Part shown: positions 10,936 to 63,214 of the stretch, one piece after another | Position numbering within the stretch: position 1 is the stretch's first letter | Layout of the letters: every line of letters begins with the position of its first letter | Assembly: GCA_963556195.1 (NCBI GenBank) | Contig: OY744516.1 | Span: 37,060,278-37,124,277, forward strand | Length of the DNA: 64,000 nucleotides | Reading direction: 5' to 3' | From: Sepiola atlantica | Taxonomy: Eukaryota > Mollusca > Cephalopoda > Sepiida > Sepiolidae | Translations under genes and position numbers: made by a program | The notes under the pieces: generated by a model | Told to the model about the DNA's origin: nothing | Seen by the model: the letters and a program-made list of their open reading frames with translations, nothing else | The model's database searches: none

Positions 10936-11138
10936 TTTGGTCCGAAACAAAGAAAATCAATGTCTCACTACCCAAGAAATATGACTGGGGCGCCATCGGT
11001 CTACGGGTGAACGTTCATTTCCGACACGGAAGCCTAGCAAGAATAGACCTCCGTAGGGAGGCTATTTTGCTAGTGTTAATAATGGAAATTATGTATCTTT
11101 CTGATGCCGAAACTATATTATTAGTTTTGATCGCTCTT

Positions 11139-11142
<4 letters not shown>

Positions 11143-11177
<35 letters not shown>
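11143..11177. repeat. (AT)n microsatellite
   Basis: Seventeen or so AT units after a T run. Confidence 0.95.
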
Positions 11178-11179
<2 letters not shown>

Positions 11180-11968
11180 CATTCCAAACATTCCCCAAAC
11201 ATTAGGCGTCTTTCTAATTTACATGATTAATTTGTTTTAAAGCTTCTAATAAATTAATATTCGCAAATATACACTCATGATTGTTTTTTTAGAATTTCCA
11301 AATGTATTTTAAATATTTCTACCGATAATAAGCTTAATAAAAATTATAAATAGAATTAATTAAATACCTTGTTGTTGTTTTTAAATCTTCTATATAATCG
11401 AGTTACGTAATTATATTAGATTGTAATAGCATATAACGGAACAGCCTGCTCTCTGATGATAACGTTCTATTTCGAACGCGCACACACAGAGAGGGCGAGA
11501 TAGAAAGAGACAGAGACAGACTGAGAGAGTGAGAAAGAGAGAGAGATAGATAGGGGTGCGCAAGAGAGGAACGCGCTATTTGATTTATTACATGTAAACA
11601 ATACAATCTCTGAGATTTATCGCACATTTTTTTTATTAAAAGGTTTTTTTTAAATCTTATTAGAAATTATGTTTCAAAGCACAAGTTTATTTAATCAAAT
11701 TGTTTAATTAAAAAAATAATCGTGTTCACTGAATTTTATTTTTTTAATTGTTGATTTTATTTTAGGTACAACTTTTTTTTCATTTTGAAAAACTTCAAAT
11801 ACTATTATCTTTTTACAACCATAAGTGAATTTAGGGTATTTTGTTTTGCATTTAACGCCGTAAAGGGTAAATTTTTTGTAGAAACTGTTTTTTTATTATT
11901 TCGTGTTTTATTTATTAAAATAAAGGATGGGGTGAGTTTCTATCTTACTGAACAATTAATTTAGTATC

Positions 11969-12140
11969 GGGTTCTTTATTACATTAGGACTCGCGCTAAC
12001 TTTGACCACGTCGTTAGAGTTAGGGTCAAGGTCAAAGTAGGGAGTTAGGATTAGCGATAGATTTGGGGTTAGGGTTTAGGGTTAGAATTAAGTTTAGGGT
12101 CATGGTCAAAGTTAGCGCGTGTCCTAATGTAACAAAGCAC
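11969..12140. mobile_element. MITE with ~38-bp inverted termini and telomere-like interior
   Basis: The left end runs CTTTATTACATTAGGAC, CGCGCTAACTTTGACCA. The right end is its near-perfect inverse (TGGTCAAAGTTAGCGCG, GTCCTAATGTAACAAAG). The middle contains GGGTTAGGGTTTAGGGTTAG. A related half-element lies at about 9520-9570 (TTAGGACCCGCGCTAACTTT). No protein is encoded. Confidence 0.65.
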
Positions 12141-12304
12141 CTAGAATCGTGGCTATTGTATTTTTTTTATTGTTGATTTTATTTTAGGTACACCTTTTTT
12201 TTCGCTTTGAAAAACTTCAAATACTATTATCTTTTTACAACCTTAAGTAAGTTTTGGATTTTTTAAAATTCTTACGTGTATTTATCGCAAAACGATTGGG
12301 TGGA

Positions 12305-12343
12305 AAGTTATCGTCTGCTTTCTTTCAAAGCAGACGATAACTT
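12305..12343. repeat. Perfect 17-bp hairpin
   Basis: AAGTTATCGTCTGCTTT and its exact inverse are separated by CTTTC. The arm sequence GCAGACGATAACTT also occurs singly near 9693 and 9882, so the hairpin arises from two opposing repeat termini. Confidence 0.8.
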
Positions 12344-12999
12344 GGGAAAGAGCATTCTGAAAATAAATATTGCAGTAACAAGACGTTTTTCAATCGTTCA
12401 GAATTAAATTATTTTTCTCAATTGTGTATAGCAATAAATTCCCTGAAGTGGGTAAAAAGAAAGAAAAAAAGACTTATTTTTGGCAGAGACTTTTTTTTTC
12501 CGAAAAAAATTGTAAGTTTCCATTTTTTCACTTTTGATTTTCTTCGGAAAAGGTGTTCTCTGTCAACTCAGTCTCATTATTCTAATGGCGTTCATTGTAT
12601 GAATCCTTTTAAATGTTGTCCCTACACATACACTGCTTAATTTCATTTTTGTGTCTGATACAGAAATTATTATCTTTTTACGACCTTTAGGATTTTTTGT
12701 TTTACATTTTACGCCATAAGGTGTAAATTTTGTTTCAAAACTGTTTTTATTATTCCATGTTTTATTTATTATAATAAAGGATGGGGTGATTTTCTTTCTT
12801 TTTTTTTTGTAAAAAACAAACAAACACATTTTACTGAGCAATTAAATAAAACAACTAGCAAAAATATGCGATTAGAGGGAGCCTATATTTGCTAGTATAT
12901 ATAAGGGTGTTTTCTGTCTATTTGCTAGTATTCCTAATCTAGCTGGTTAGAGATAGGAATCTGCGTTTTTATGCTTTGGGAGAAAAGCAATAAAAACGA

Positions 13000-13440
13000 A
13001 AATACTTTTAATATAGGCCAGTGGCGGACCATTGGGGACGGGGCGGAGTCCGAGCGCATAGATAATCGGCGGCAAAGTGCCCTTCGTTCGTGACCAAACC
13101 TCCAAAGCGCATGCATAGTTTAAGATAACACATTAATGAGTTGCGACCTTCGTTGATATGGCATTTTACCAATTTAACAAATTCAATTTCTATTGTCCGG
13201 CTAGACGAAGCAAAACATCTCGTCTATAACCCATGTTTTTTATTGACTTACACAGTCGTTTAACGTAAAATGAAACTTTCAATTGTTGACTCAAGAAGCG
13301 CTGATGTTCTGTTTCAACATCTTACCGAAAGCATTAGTTAGTTAATGTTCTTTGAGTTTGTTGTTACCTTCAATGGCGGATAATTAAATTTTTTTTAACA
13401 TAGTTCACCCTAAACAAGGCAGGCCGCCACTGTAGACGTA
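13000..13440. other. Non-coding interval between repeat array and LINE
   Basis: No gene or familiar repeat was recognised. It holds mixed sequence up to the LINE 3' end. Confidence 0.4.
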
Positions 13441-13484
13441 AGGGGCTACTGAGAAAAGAAAAGGGGAGAAGGTAGGGGGTTAAC

Positions 13485-14243
13485 CTAAATTGGGATCTGC
13501 GCAGCGAGATGTCTGTTTACGTTAGTTTTAAATTTCTGCATGTCTGTTCTGTCGGGGAAACAGGGGGCAGAGAGAGAGAGAGAGTTCCAGAGGCCAGCAG
13601 TACGAGGAAAGAAGCTATTTGAGTAGAAGGCTCTCCGACATCTGGGGACCTCCACAGTGAATGAATGAGATTTAGTTGATTGTCGAGTTAGTCTAGTGAA
13701 TTTACGTCGAGGGGGCACCAGAGTAGCCAATTCATCGGAGCATAATCTATTGAAGTATTTGTAAAACAAGCATAAGGATGCTACATTGCGGCGATGGGAC
13801 AGAGGCTGAAGCTTAGTTGATAGTGAGGGACCTATTAGGTTGGCAGTTCTTTTTTGGACCTTGTCAAGGAGGAAGAGACTAGTAGATGATGCACCAGCCC
13901 AGATGTGACAACAATACTCCATTCATGGGCGGATGGTGACTTTGTAGAGATACAGGATAATGTCAGGTGTGAGGAGTTTACTAGCACGGTAGAGGGAGCC
14001 AACCTTCTTTGCGGCAGCCTTGGCAATGTCTCCAATGTATTTGTTCCAATTCATGTTACCTGTGAGGAGTTTGAATGATGAACTCTCAGGTAGGGTGTTA
14101 TTTGCCATGACAATCGGTGGTTGAAAAGGTTCCTTGTAGTTATTGAAGGAAAGGAGCTTTGTCTTTGCGGCATTAAAAGTTACCAACCATTTATGACCCC
14201 AATCCACTACAGCCTGGAGGTCATTTTCTAAAGATTCAGCCAT
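13485..14243 (-). pseudogene. LINE family 1 RT thumb and C-terminal domain, one in-frame stop
   Basis: Begins within EAMAESLENDLQAVVDWGHK and runs through FNAAKTKLLSF, NMNWNKYIGDIAKAAAKKVG and YKVTIRP. A TGA at 13925-13923 is followed in the same frame by MEYCCHIWAGASSTSLFLLD, KVQKRTANLIGP and RRNVASLCLFYKYFN. It ends FPRTAGLWNSLS and QKFKTNVNRHLAAQIPI. The C-terminal Cys/His-poor domain with LWNSL is typical of CR1/Jockey ORF2 ends. Confidence 0.85.
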
Positions 14244-14404
14244 TGCCTCGGATATGATTGCGTCGGTTTTGCCAACATGGCGAGAGTAAAGGGTGGTGTC
14301 ATCAGCAAATAAACCAATCTAAGACTCTATGTCATCAGGGAGATCGTTTATATAGATCAGGAACAACAAGGGTCCAAGTATAGATTCCTGGGGTACACCA
14401 GCAT

Positions 14405-15043
14405 TTATGTCATGTTGCTTAGATGAACGGCCATCGAGGCAACCTGGATTTTTCTTTTGTGTAGGAAGGATCTAATTATATTTAGTAATTTCCCAGTAAT
14501 ACCATATGAGCGTATTTTCAGGAGAAGCCCTTTATGCCATACCTTGTCAAAGGCCTTGGATATATCAAGCACTACTGCCCTAGCTTCTCCTGTCTTGTCG
14601 TGTGTATGATACATACGTTCAGAGATGACTGTTAGGATGTCTGCAGTAGATCGTGCTTGTCTAAATCCATACTGGCGGTCAGAAAGAAGTTTAGCATTAA
14701 CTAAGTGCCGTACTATCGCTAGATTGATTAAGGATTCAAAGATTTTAGCAAAGATCGGCAGCAGACTGATTGGACGATAGTTCTGAGGATCGGTTCTATT
14801 CCCAGAACTCTTATAGACTGGTACCACAGAGGCAATTTTCCAGCTATCGGGGAAGCAAGATTCAGCTAGACATTTATTGTAGAGTTTGGAGAGGACAGGG
14901 GCCAGTTCAGCAGAGCATTTCTTTGTTACTATTACAGGTATAAGATCAGGCCCACAAGCTTTGGAGGTGTCAAGGTTTTTTATGATGTCTCTGACCTGGG
15001 ATGGGATGATGACCAGGTTATCAATCGTGGCTTCGGTCAGCAA
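14405..15043 (-). pseudogene. LINE family 1 reverse transcriptase, N-terminal part
   Basis: Continues the preceding reading frame after the frameshift. It has VRDIIKNLDTSKACGPDLIP (RT motif 0/1), YRPISLLPIFAKIFESL, GFRQARSTADIL and the palm motif VVLDISKAFDKVWHKGLLLK with catalytic Asp. It terminates after SMAVHLSNMT because of a second frameshift near 14415. The catalytic FADD box (14309-14298) and GVPQESILGPLLFLIYINDL lie in the next frame, upstream of a TAG stop. Confidence 0.88.
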
Positions 15044-16440
15044 AGGGAATTTGGGGAGGGGTGGTTATCTGAGTCCAAAGTAGAGTTAGAAGCGAATCGT
15101 TGGGCAAGTAGTTCAGCCTTATCAGTGGCCGTGCAAACGACATCATTGTGGTTTGATAGTGGGGGAATCGTTGATTGACCATTATTCACTACACTATTAT
15201 AGATTTTCCAGAAATCACGAGTACCTAGTTTCTGTGACTGGATGCATTTTTTTGTTAACTCATTATACCTTCTCTTCGCTTCACCTATCAAGGCCTTGCA
15301 ATTATTTCCTGACTCTATTAATTTATGTCTATTAGTATGGCGGCCGAATTTACGGAATGCTTGTTGTCTCTCAGAAATGGCAGCTGCACATTCCGAGGTG
15401 AACCATTGAGGAGAATGAGGCTTGCTAAAGAATTTTCGCATGGGCATATAGGCTTCAATGCCTGTTTTGACCCATTCAGTTAATTCGTTTGCACACTGGC
15501 TGGCAGGCAGTGAGAAGGTTTCCCTCCATGGGGCGTCATTGATGTGATCTCTGATTGACTCAAAATCAGCCTGATCATAGTATCTCATTGTTTTGAGCAA
15601 CGGCTCATCAGCTTTTGGGCGACTTTTTAGGGTGATATGTATCATTAGCACAATGTGATCAGCATTCCCGAGTGGGCTATGAGCTTTCGTCACACAAGCC
15701 TCGGGCATTGAGGCCAAGAAAAGGTCTAGAAGTGAGGCTTGTTGGTCTACTCGATCAGGGATGCGGGTCGGAAAATCGACCATCTGAGAGAGGGAGTGAG
15801 CTAAGGAGAAATTATACGTAGAGTTGCCGGCTGCGTCAGTAAGGCTGGAGAATCCCAACCAGTCACGGTGGCGTGCATTAAAATCCCCAAATACATGTAT
15901 CTGGGCATTCAAGTCAATTAAGAGTGCTCTATCTATGCTTACAGAGACAGAGTTTAGCAGAGTACAGTCCTGTGTCGACGGGGAACGGTATAAGAAATAT
16001 AAGTAGCTAGCATTGTGATGTAAAGTCAATCTAAAGCACCTGTAGTCGTGGTCATCTGATTCTAACTTATGTTCTCTAGTCAGGGAGGGGGTGTTCCGAA
16101 GATAAACTTCTAGCCCGTGCATATGTTTGTCAGAGTCTTTACGGTATAGTGGGAGGTAGTCAGGCATGTCAAAGTGGTGAGAGGAGATTGAGGATTGGAG
16201 GTTAGTTTCACTTAGAGCTATGATATCAGGGGAGTTTGTCAGGAGAAAGGTTTCTACGTCGTTGATGTTGGTTCTAAGTCCCCGGATATTTGTGAATGCG
16301 AGCCTCAAGGGCGGAGGCGAAAGTGTTTTTTGTTGGGTGTCTGGTTTAGGTTTGCTTTTATTTCTTTGTAATGACATGTTTGGATTGATTATAGAGTGGG
16401 TTGGCCAAGGTGGGTACTTGTTTAGTGCCAATAAGCTCAC
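15037..16440 (-). pseudogene. LINE family 1 ORF2 start: AP-like endonuclease
   Basis: The 467-residue stretch starts MSLLALNKYPPWPTHS. The endonuclease motifs appear in order: AFTNIRGLRTN (about residue 48), DIIALSETN (71-79, catalytic Glu), FLYRSPS (about 148), HVFGDFNARHRDW (about 183-195, catalytic Asp) and NADHIVL (about 261, S-D-H motif with Ala for Ser). This enzyme nicks target DNA to prime reverse transcription. The last ~9 residues are out of frame because of a frameshift near 15050, after which the protein continues in the neighbouring reading frame. Confidence 0.88.
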
Positions 16441-17119
16441 ACTACCAGTTCATTAGTCACGACCTGGTCCTTGGGGGTTGTGGCCTCGGGAAAGCCCACC
16501 GGAGATAATTGCAGGGTCCCTTTCCATGCACGACATGGCACATACAACTACCCACGGTATTATGCAACTGATGATGGAGCAGTCGTTCTATGCGCTACCC
16601 AAGAGTTTGGGCTCCTGTCCTGTCAGTCGGAAACAGCAGCCAGACAAGCTGTCTAACTTGTATCCTCAACTTGTCGGAACAAGAGAGACCAAGACTGGTT
16701 GCCCAAATAGAGAGAAAGGGAACGGCGTTCATTGTCCTAGTAAGGAAACAATGCTAGGCACTGAGTGTTTAGAGGCGTCCCAACGCTGTTACCTCTGCGC
16801 CTGACTAATAAACAAAGAAGGAGTGCAAGGGCCGTCGATAGGCGGAACCTATCTACTCCTTAAGCAATTGTAGGTTTGCAAACCGGATATTTTGTTCGAG
16901 ATTCCAACTCTAGGAAGATTGTCGATCAGGACTAAGGAGGCCTCCCTCCCCAACGGTTTACTGCCATGGCGTAAGTAGCTGGTAGCATGTTTTTTTTGTC
17001 AGAGATGTCCTTCTCTTAAATGGATAGCCTTACAAGGTCTTACGGGTCCAACACTCCGAGAGGGGTAAAAATAGCCTGCGCCCGTTTACTAGTCGGGTAT
17101 TTCCTATCCCCCGCAGGTA

Positions 17120-18280
17120 AAACAAAAAACAAAAAAACTTCCAATATTACGTAAGAGTGCATATTTACATAAGTACAGAATAGTATGTTACAGAAAGACT
17201 ATTCCGAGACTGCCTCAAGACTTCGTCGTAAACTACATAGTGTCTAGAAGAGTCTATATAGTCACCAAATAAGAAGTATTTTAGAATACATAAGTATATC
17301 AATTACTGATTGCAAAAACACAAAAAAATATATAGAATCACTCCCACAAAAAACGCACACATTTATTTGTAGAATTTACATAGTGGGATAAGTTTCGCAT
17401 ATATCTTTAACATAACATGTTGCTGTTTTTTGTTTGTTACAAAGTATTTCAGAAAACATAAATATATAAATATTAACAATACCCGTACTTCCTAATAGCA
17501 TTTTTCGTGATGTTCTCCCTTTTCCTTAAAACAATTATAGACTCATTCCCGTAGTTAAATGTTCGGGCCGGAAATTTCTTGAATAAACAAAAAGAAACAA
17601 ATTGAAAACTATTCTACATCACCATTCAAAAAAGAAATGCAGTTTCACTTTCGGCAAAAAATAATCTTTAAAAACAGTTCGATTCAAGAAGTACCAAGCA
17701 AAACACGCACACACACCTTTTTTAGGATTTACAGTAGGGAATTAGTTTCGCACATACCTTTAACGTCACATGTTCCTGTTTTTATTACCTTACTTACGAA
17801 GTATTTCAGAATACATAAATATATAAATCTTAACAATACTCTATTTTAATGCATTTTAATGCTGGGGATTTTTTTTATTAAATATACTTTCCTATGCAAC
17901 GCCGGGGCCCGTTAGATATCAAATAAATCACGCAAATGTACATGTATGCAATAATACCGAAGATATATATTCCATAAAGTAAAGATTGAATGCATAAGTT
18001 TTTAAAGCAACTATGTCTCATAATCCATTAATGATTGCCAATTATGGAAATCTCGAATTCGAGATCTCCAGACTGAATATGGAATCTCAAGATTGAGAAA
18101 ATAACATCGAGATTGCAATTTTTACTCTTGATTTGCGGATCATTTTAAAAAATTACCTGTGTTCATTTTTTAACATGTGTATTTCTTTGATCATTTTTTG
18201 AACAAGATTAAATTATTCTAGACATTTATTTGTAACATGTAACATTTAACTCCTTTGTGTCGCATTTACATTTCTAGGAA
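17120..18280. other. AT-rich interval with an internal ~360-bp-period duplication
   Basis: Segments 17330-17505 and 17695-17860 are related: both contain CGCACACAC, TTTCGCA.ATA.CTTTAAC, ACATGTT.CTGTTTTT and AGTATTTCAGAA. TATGCAACGCCGGGGCCC at 17892 resembles other GCAACGCCGG sites in the window. No gene was recognised. Confidence 0.5.
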
Positions 18281-18289
18281 ATTTCCTGC

Positions 18290-18925
18290 GAACAATAAAT
18301 CTGATCCAAAATTAAATCCGGATTAAAAGAATAAAAAAGTTACTTGGGGAAACTGAAGATGATATTGATCAAATGCTTGAACAAGAAGTTAAAAGAGATC
18401 TATACAAATGTCATGATTGGATTGTTACTGAACTGGAAGTAAGATTTTACTCTATATTTCATCAGTGAACTGTTTTCGCTCGATTATCGTCGCCAGCAAT
18501 TCTAAAAGACACTGAGAAAGAGTTGTAACAAAGATTTAATAGTATCGGCAAATTCTTCGTCTTCGGGACTTTTTAGCGGCAGCTTCCGAGGATGAAAGTG
18601 TTATAAGCCGAACAGTGATGAAAAAATCATCGGCTATTGAATGGTTGTGATGGATCCATCGGTGGCAAGTGCAACAAAAAATAAAACAGTGTCAAATATT
18701 GTTATTGCTCTGTGGCTGTTTTAGACACTTACAGTTTCTCTTGCCACCGCAGAAATAAGCTTATCAAAACTAAAGCTTATTAAAACTTATTTAAAATCGA
18801 GTATGTCGCAAGATCTTCTTTTGAATTTGTTGGTCTTATCAATTGAGCATGAAACTGTGAAGCTGATGGGCAAACTAATAAATGATGTTGCTTCTACAAA
18901 AAGCTCGCAAGTCAAAAGTCAATAA
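18290..18925 (+). pseudogene. hAT-type transposase fossil
   Basis: The last part (18725-18922, TAA at 18923) is an open 66-codon stretch. It contains TLTVSLATAEISLSKLKLIK and TYLKSSMSQDLLLNLLVLSI followed by EHE, the C-terminal dimerisation domain of hAT transposases (consensus P...A.AER.FS.LK.IK..LRS.M...RL..L..L.IE.E). Upstream, 18345-18440 reads LLGETEDDIDQMLEQEVKRD and LYKCHDWIVTEL, similar to the middle of zinc-finger MYM/hAT proteins. Intervening frames are broken. It ends 258 bp before SLC5 exon A. Confidence 0.7.
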
Positions 18926-19182
18926 ATCTATTCATCAGCTAATTTTTTTAAAATTGTTTGTCTTGCAAATTTATTGTGTTTCATTGTTTTTTCAATCAAC
19001 ATCATTATAAATATTTTATTTTTTCTCCTCTGTGAAAAATGGTCGAAACTTATAAACAGGGCCCTGGCGACACTTTACCTCGGTACGCCACTAATACAAG
19101 CATATATTTTGCCGACACATAAAAAAGTTTTTTTCTTCAAATATTTTCCTAATTCTGATATTTCTTTTTTTTCTATCTGCAG

Positions 19183-59719
<40,537 letters not shown>

Positions 59720-59879
59720 GCAAGTAAAATCGTTTTGAAATTAATTTTCTATGCTAAAATAATCTCTCACAGAATGAAAGAAAATGATTATTTTTTAAAT
59801 ACCAAAGCTGAGTTAATTAAAGTTTGCTTCACTCAGTCCCTATATATTTTAATCTCACAAAATACATGTTAAGATATTC

Positions 59880-62800
59880 CTTTGTATTTGGGATTGAGTT
59901 ATGTTTGAAACAAATCTATTTTAAGTTGTCTAATTAGCTGTAATTTGTAATTTATTCACTAAATCACTCATCTTTTACTAAGTTTCTGTCTATTACTCTC
60001 ACCCTCTCTTACTGCATGTTGTTTAATAGCTTTGCGTTTATTTTACTCCGTCTCTATCACTCTCGATTCAGTATCTCTCTCGATACAGTATCTCTTTCTT
60101 TCTCTCTCTCTCTTTCTGTGTGTGTTTATTTACAGTCAAAAACAATAAATCTAACTATAAAACAGAAGATTGGAATAGTCCATTATAAACTATAGCTAAT
60201 ATCACCACCGTATTTATACTATTTAACCCATAGCTGGAGAGAAAATAGAGATAAAGAAATAGAGAACGAGGGGAGATATGGCGAACAGAAAAACTAATTT
60301 TGGAATTTGTCTTTTTTATTTTATTTTGTTTACTGACTTTGCAAACTCACTTTTTCCTGATTCAAACAATGTAACCTGAGCTCAACGGGTGACTCAAGAG
60401 GGTAACCATTTTTTCCTAGTATTGATTTAAATTACATTCCTTATATTGGAAAGTATCGAATGATGTTCGGCTATCCGATGTGTTAGGGTGAATAAAACGA
60501 ACAGCTGCTTGTTGATAAGTAATACATTTAAATGATTGAAGGTGTTAACAAAATAAGATAAATATATGAACTAAATTGGACAAATCGAAATCTTATAATT
60601 CTTATTTGTGCTATATTTCTAAGCAAAACTGCGTCACAAATGATACCTAATTATCAGGAATTCTTAAACTCAATCTAATATAAATCTCAACCAATCTAAA
60701 CACAACAATCCAAAAGGGTATAATATTGCAAAATGATCTTTCATTGGAGTATCCTGCCCGCTTGTTAATAAAAGAAAAGGTTGGTAATTCGCCGAGGACC
60801 CCTTAAATAAAATATGCATCACATTGGATTGGTTACTTCGCAATCTCCTATCAGGTGCGAGTCAGCGTGGCTTATTCTTGTCCATCTTATATATAAAGAA
60901 GAGTGAGATTGACCGGAATAACTGCCTGACCAAACGCAATATAAAAAAATCTGTCCAGTCTATAAGATAGCGCGAATATTGGTTTCATTTCTACAAAACA
61001 AAAACTCCATTTCCATTCGATCTAAGACTTTGTATATTTAATCCTGTTTCATATTTTGTTTTTCATTTACATCGTGTGCCAAATTTAATAAGACACATAG
61101 TTTTATATACATCGTTTCCTATTTGCTTTATCATACCAGTTCGCAAATTACGGAATATCCTGACTGACAAAATATTCGATTTGTAGCAAAATGAAAAAAA
61201 ACATCAATACAAATATTTTAATCAATAGTAATTCTTGTAAAACTACACTTAATCTTAAGTCGATTGGTCATCGAAGGGAAAATATGTTATTATTTATGTT
61301 CGTAGCACTTTTCGTCTTCCATACAAACATAAAAACTTACGGTACTTAATTTTAATGATATGTAATGATATAAAAAATTGATAGCAATGATATATAAATA
61401 GACTGAATCGTGATAAAACAACTATTAATCTAAAATCGCTATATCAACTACATCAATTTATCATTTACTTCGCGCGAAGAAGAGAAAATGATCTGATAGC
61501 CATGTGAACTACTCATACTACACTATTTTCACACGATATCTTTCCTTAGCTACATAGCTCAGTGGTTAGAAGACTACCCTGTTAAACAAACGATCGGGAT
61601 TTCGGGCATAACTGTCAAATCGGTTAATGTTTTATGTATTTCAGACATAAAATGTAATAATTGTTTCGATTTTGATATAGCACAGAGTTCTATTGTTTAT
61701 TGAAATTTTAAAAAAATGAATAAAAATATTTCTTGGTTTCCTCAATTGTCTTGAGCAACGCCGGAAAACGGGTGACGCTTGTAGTATATAAAAGTAAGTG
61801 TCTTCTTGCGTATCCTCCAAAATATAGATATATTAGAAACATATAATTTCTGATATGGTAGACTTGATGAGGCGATTATTATGTTTAAATACCCGAAACT
61901 CTCCGATGACCCACACGTAACACACCGCTGTTGACGCCCTCCCCTCTGGTACCCCAGTTAGGTGCGTATATTAGAACCCATTTCAAAAAATAATTCCATC
62001 ACATTTGGAATTAAACTTTTTTGTTTTGTTTTTAATTGCGTTTTTAATTTATTTCTTTATTAATTCACTAGTAGAAATAATTTCATGTGCCATGTAAAGG
62101 GGTTTTTGCACGAAATATCGGCCAATTAAAGATGTAAAAAGAAATAAACGCACGTTACAGATGTAAGAATATTACGGTAATAGCAATTGGGTAACGCAAC
62201 ACAAAGTTAACGAGTAGTGGTTCAGCGAAAGTACGACTAGTTACTCTGCTCTTTGTTTTAATCTGCGAGACTAGGTAGACCTGACTTCTACCCATTTTGA
62301 AGGAAGACTCATAATATACCGATTTCAATGGAGCGGGTGGCTGAGGAAGGTCATACTGTGGCAACAAGACTCAGCTCCGTGTCACACCTCCAGGAAAATC
62401 TAGAAGCGGCTGTTTGAAAACTCTCACGGCTTCACCAGTCCTAACGTGTTTTGACTATATATTTTTTTTCTGTTTTGGTATTTAAACTGGCCAGTAACTT
62501 TCAATATGTTAATTACTTTTTATTCAACAATTTAAATGTTTCCAGATTGCTGTACATTTTCGAATGGTAAAAAGTATATTCATTTTTTTTTCAATTAATT
62601 ACAAACTATTAAAATAGTTCACCTGTTTACGAAGAAAATAAAATGCATTGGTTTTAGTGATTTACGCTAATGTTTTTTTGTTTTAAGTAAATTGCAGAGA
62701 AATGAAAAATAAGAAATCAATAAACAATAAACCTAGAAAAACGAGTATGTTGTTGATTTGATGTGGACTACTGCGAGTCGGTTAACAGTAGAAAGTGGAA

Positions 62801-62930
62801 GTGAGAGGTTTGCCCTGACTTAACGTCTACCTGCGCATCGACTCTGACAATTCTAATGCTTCTTTGGTCCATGTCCTACTTAAATGGTGATAACACAAAC
62901 ATATATAAATTCGTATAGAATATCGATGCT
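59880..62930. other. Intron after exon K, no gene recognised
   Basis: AT-rich. (CT)n occurs at about 60003-60110. A tRNA-like head lies at 61551 (see next entry). GAGCAACGCCGGAAAACGGG at 61753 is another GCAACGCCGG site. No SLC5 exon was recognised. Confidence 0.45.
61551..61645 (+). mobile_element. tRNA-derived SINE-like head (weak)
   Basis: TAGCTCAGTGGTTAGAAGAC fits a tRNA A box with its D arm. GATCGGGATTTCGGGC is a poor B box. A complete cloverleaf is not obvious, so this is probably a worn SINE and not a tRNA gene. Confidence 0.35.
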
Positions 62931-63060
62931 TCAAACTTTTACTGCTGCTGTGTACAGCTCCGAGTGCTGGCCGTCGGCGAAGGAAGCAGAAACTGTAAAA
63001 ATATATGAATTATTGTGTAGGGTGTCTATTTACATGTGTCATGGCTGTGTATATTAAATT
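62930..63060 (+). mobile_element. LINE RT C-terminal scrap (RTE-like)
   Basis: AVYSSECWPSAKEAETVKIY followed by ELLCRV resembles the YG.ECWP..KE.E.R...ME.KMLR segment also seen at 56.15 kb. About 40 codons only. Confidence 0.45.
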
Positions 63061-63214
63061 GTTAATTATTTCATTAATTTCATTAATTTTTCGACATTAC
63101 TAACGTGTTAATAGTTACGTTCCCGGCTGCAATTTCAGTAATAAATTTGTACGAAATATCATGGAAAGCAAAGAATATGAAAAAAAAAGACATTTATCTT
63201 CTTTTACTAATGGG

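Larger units (their letters stand above)
8876..12895 (+). mobile_element. Head-to-tail array of Helitron-like units ending in a shared hairpin
   Basis: Three units begin with TAATGGAGTTTATG or TAATGGAAATTATG and a (CTGT)-type run (8876, 10219, 11080). Three end in the hairpin CTAGCAA..TTGCTAGT (10171-10211, 11034-11073, 12855-12895). The first two hairpins are preceded by a common ~50-bp segment containing CGCCATCGGT or CTCCATCGGT. Each next unit starts straight after the hairpin, so the units are in tandem. A terminal hairpin followed by CTAGT recalls Helitron 3' ends. No Rep/helicase protein is present, so they would be non-autonomous. The class is inference. Confidence 0.45.
13450..17115 (-). 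mobile_element. CR1/Jockey-type LINE (family 1), nearly full length, inactivated
   Basis: A ~3.7-kb non-LTR retrotransposon reads leftwards: a GC-richer 5' region (17115-16441), AP-endonuclease, reverse transcriptase with FADD, and a C-terminal domain ending RTAGLWNSLSLS...FKTNVNRHLAAQ. It carries at least two frameshifts (about 15050 and 14415) and two stops (about 14330 and 13925-13923). Its domains and C-terminus fit the CR1/Jockey group. Fragments of the same family lie at 0.6, 19.7-21.2, 24.7-25.8 and 38.3 kb. Confidence 0.88.

Noticed and set aside
16471..16804. Two overlapping + strand open frames upstream of the LINE endonuclease
   Set aside because: They run antisense to the GC-richer LINE 5' region and resemble nothing known.
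61551..61645. A functional tRNA gene
   Set aside because: Only the A box and D arm look right; no convincing anticodon, T-arm or acceptor pairing.
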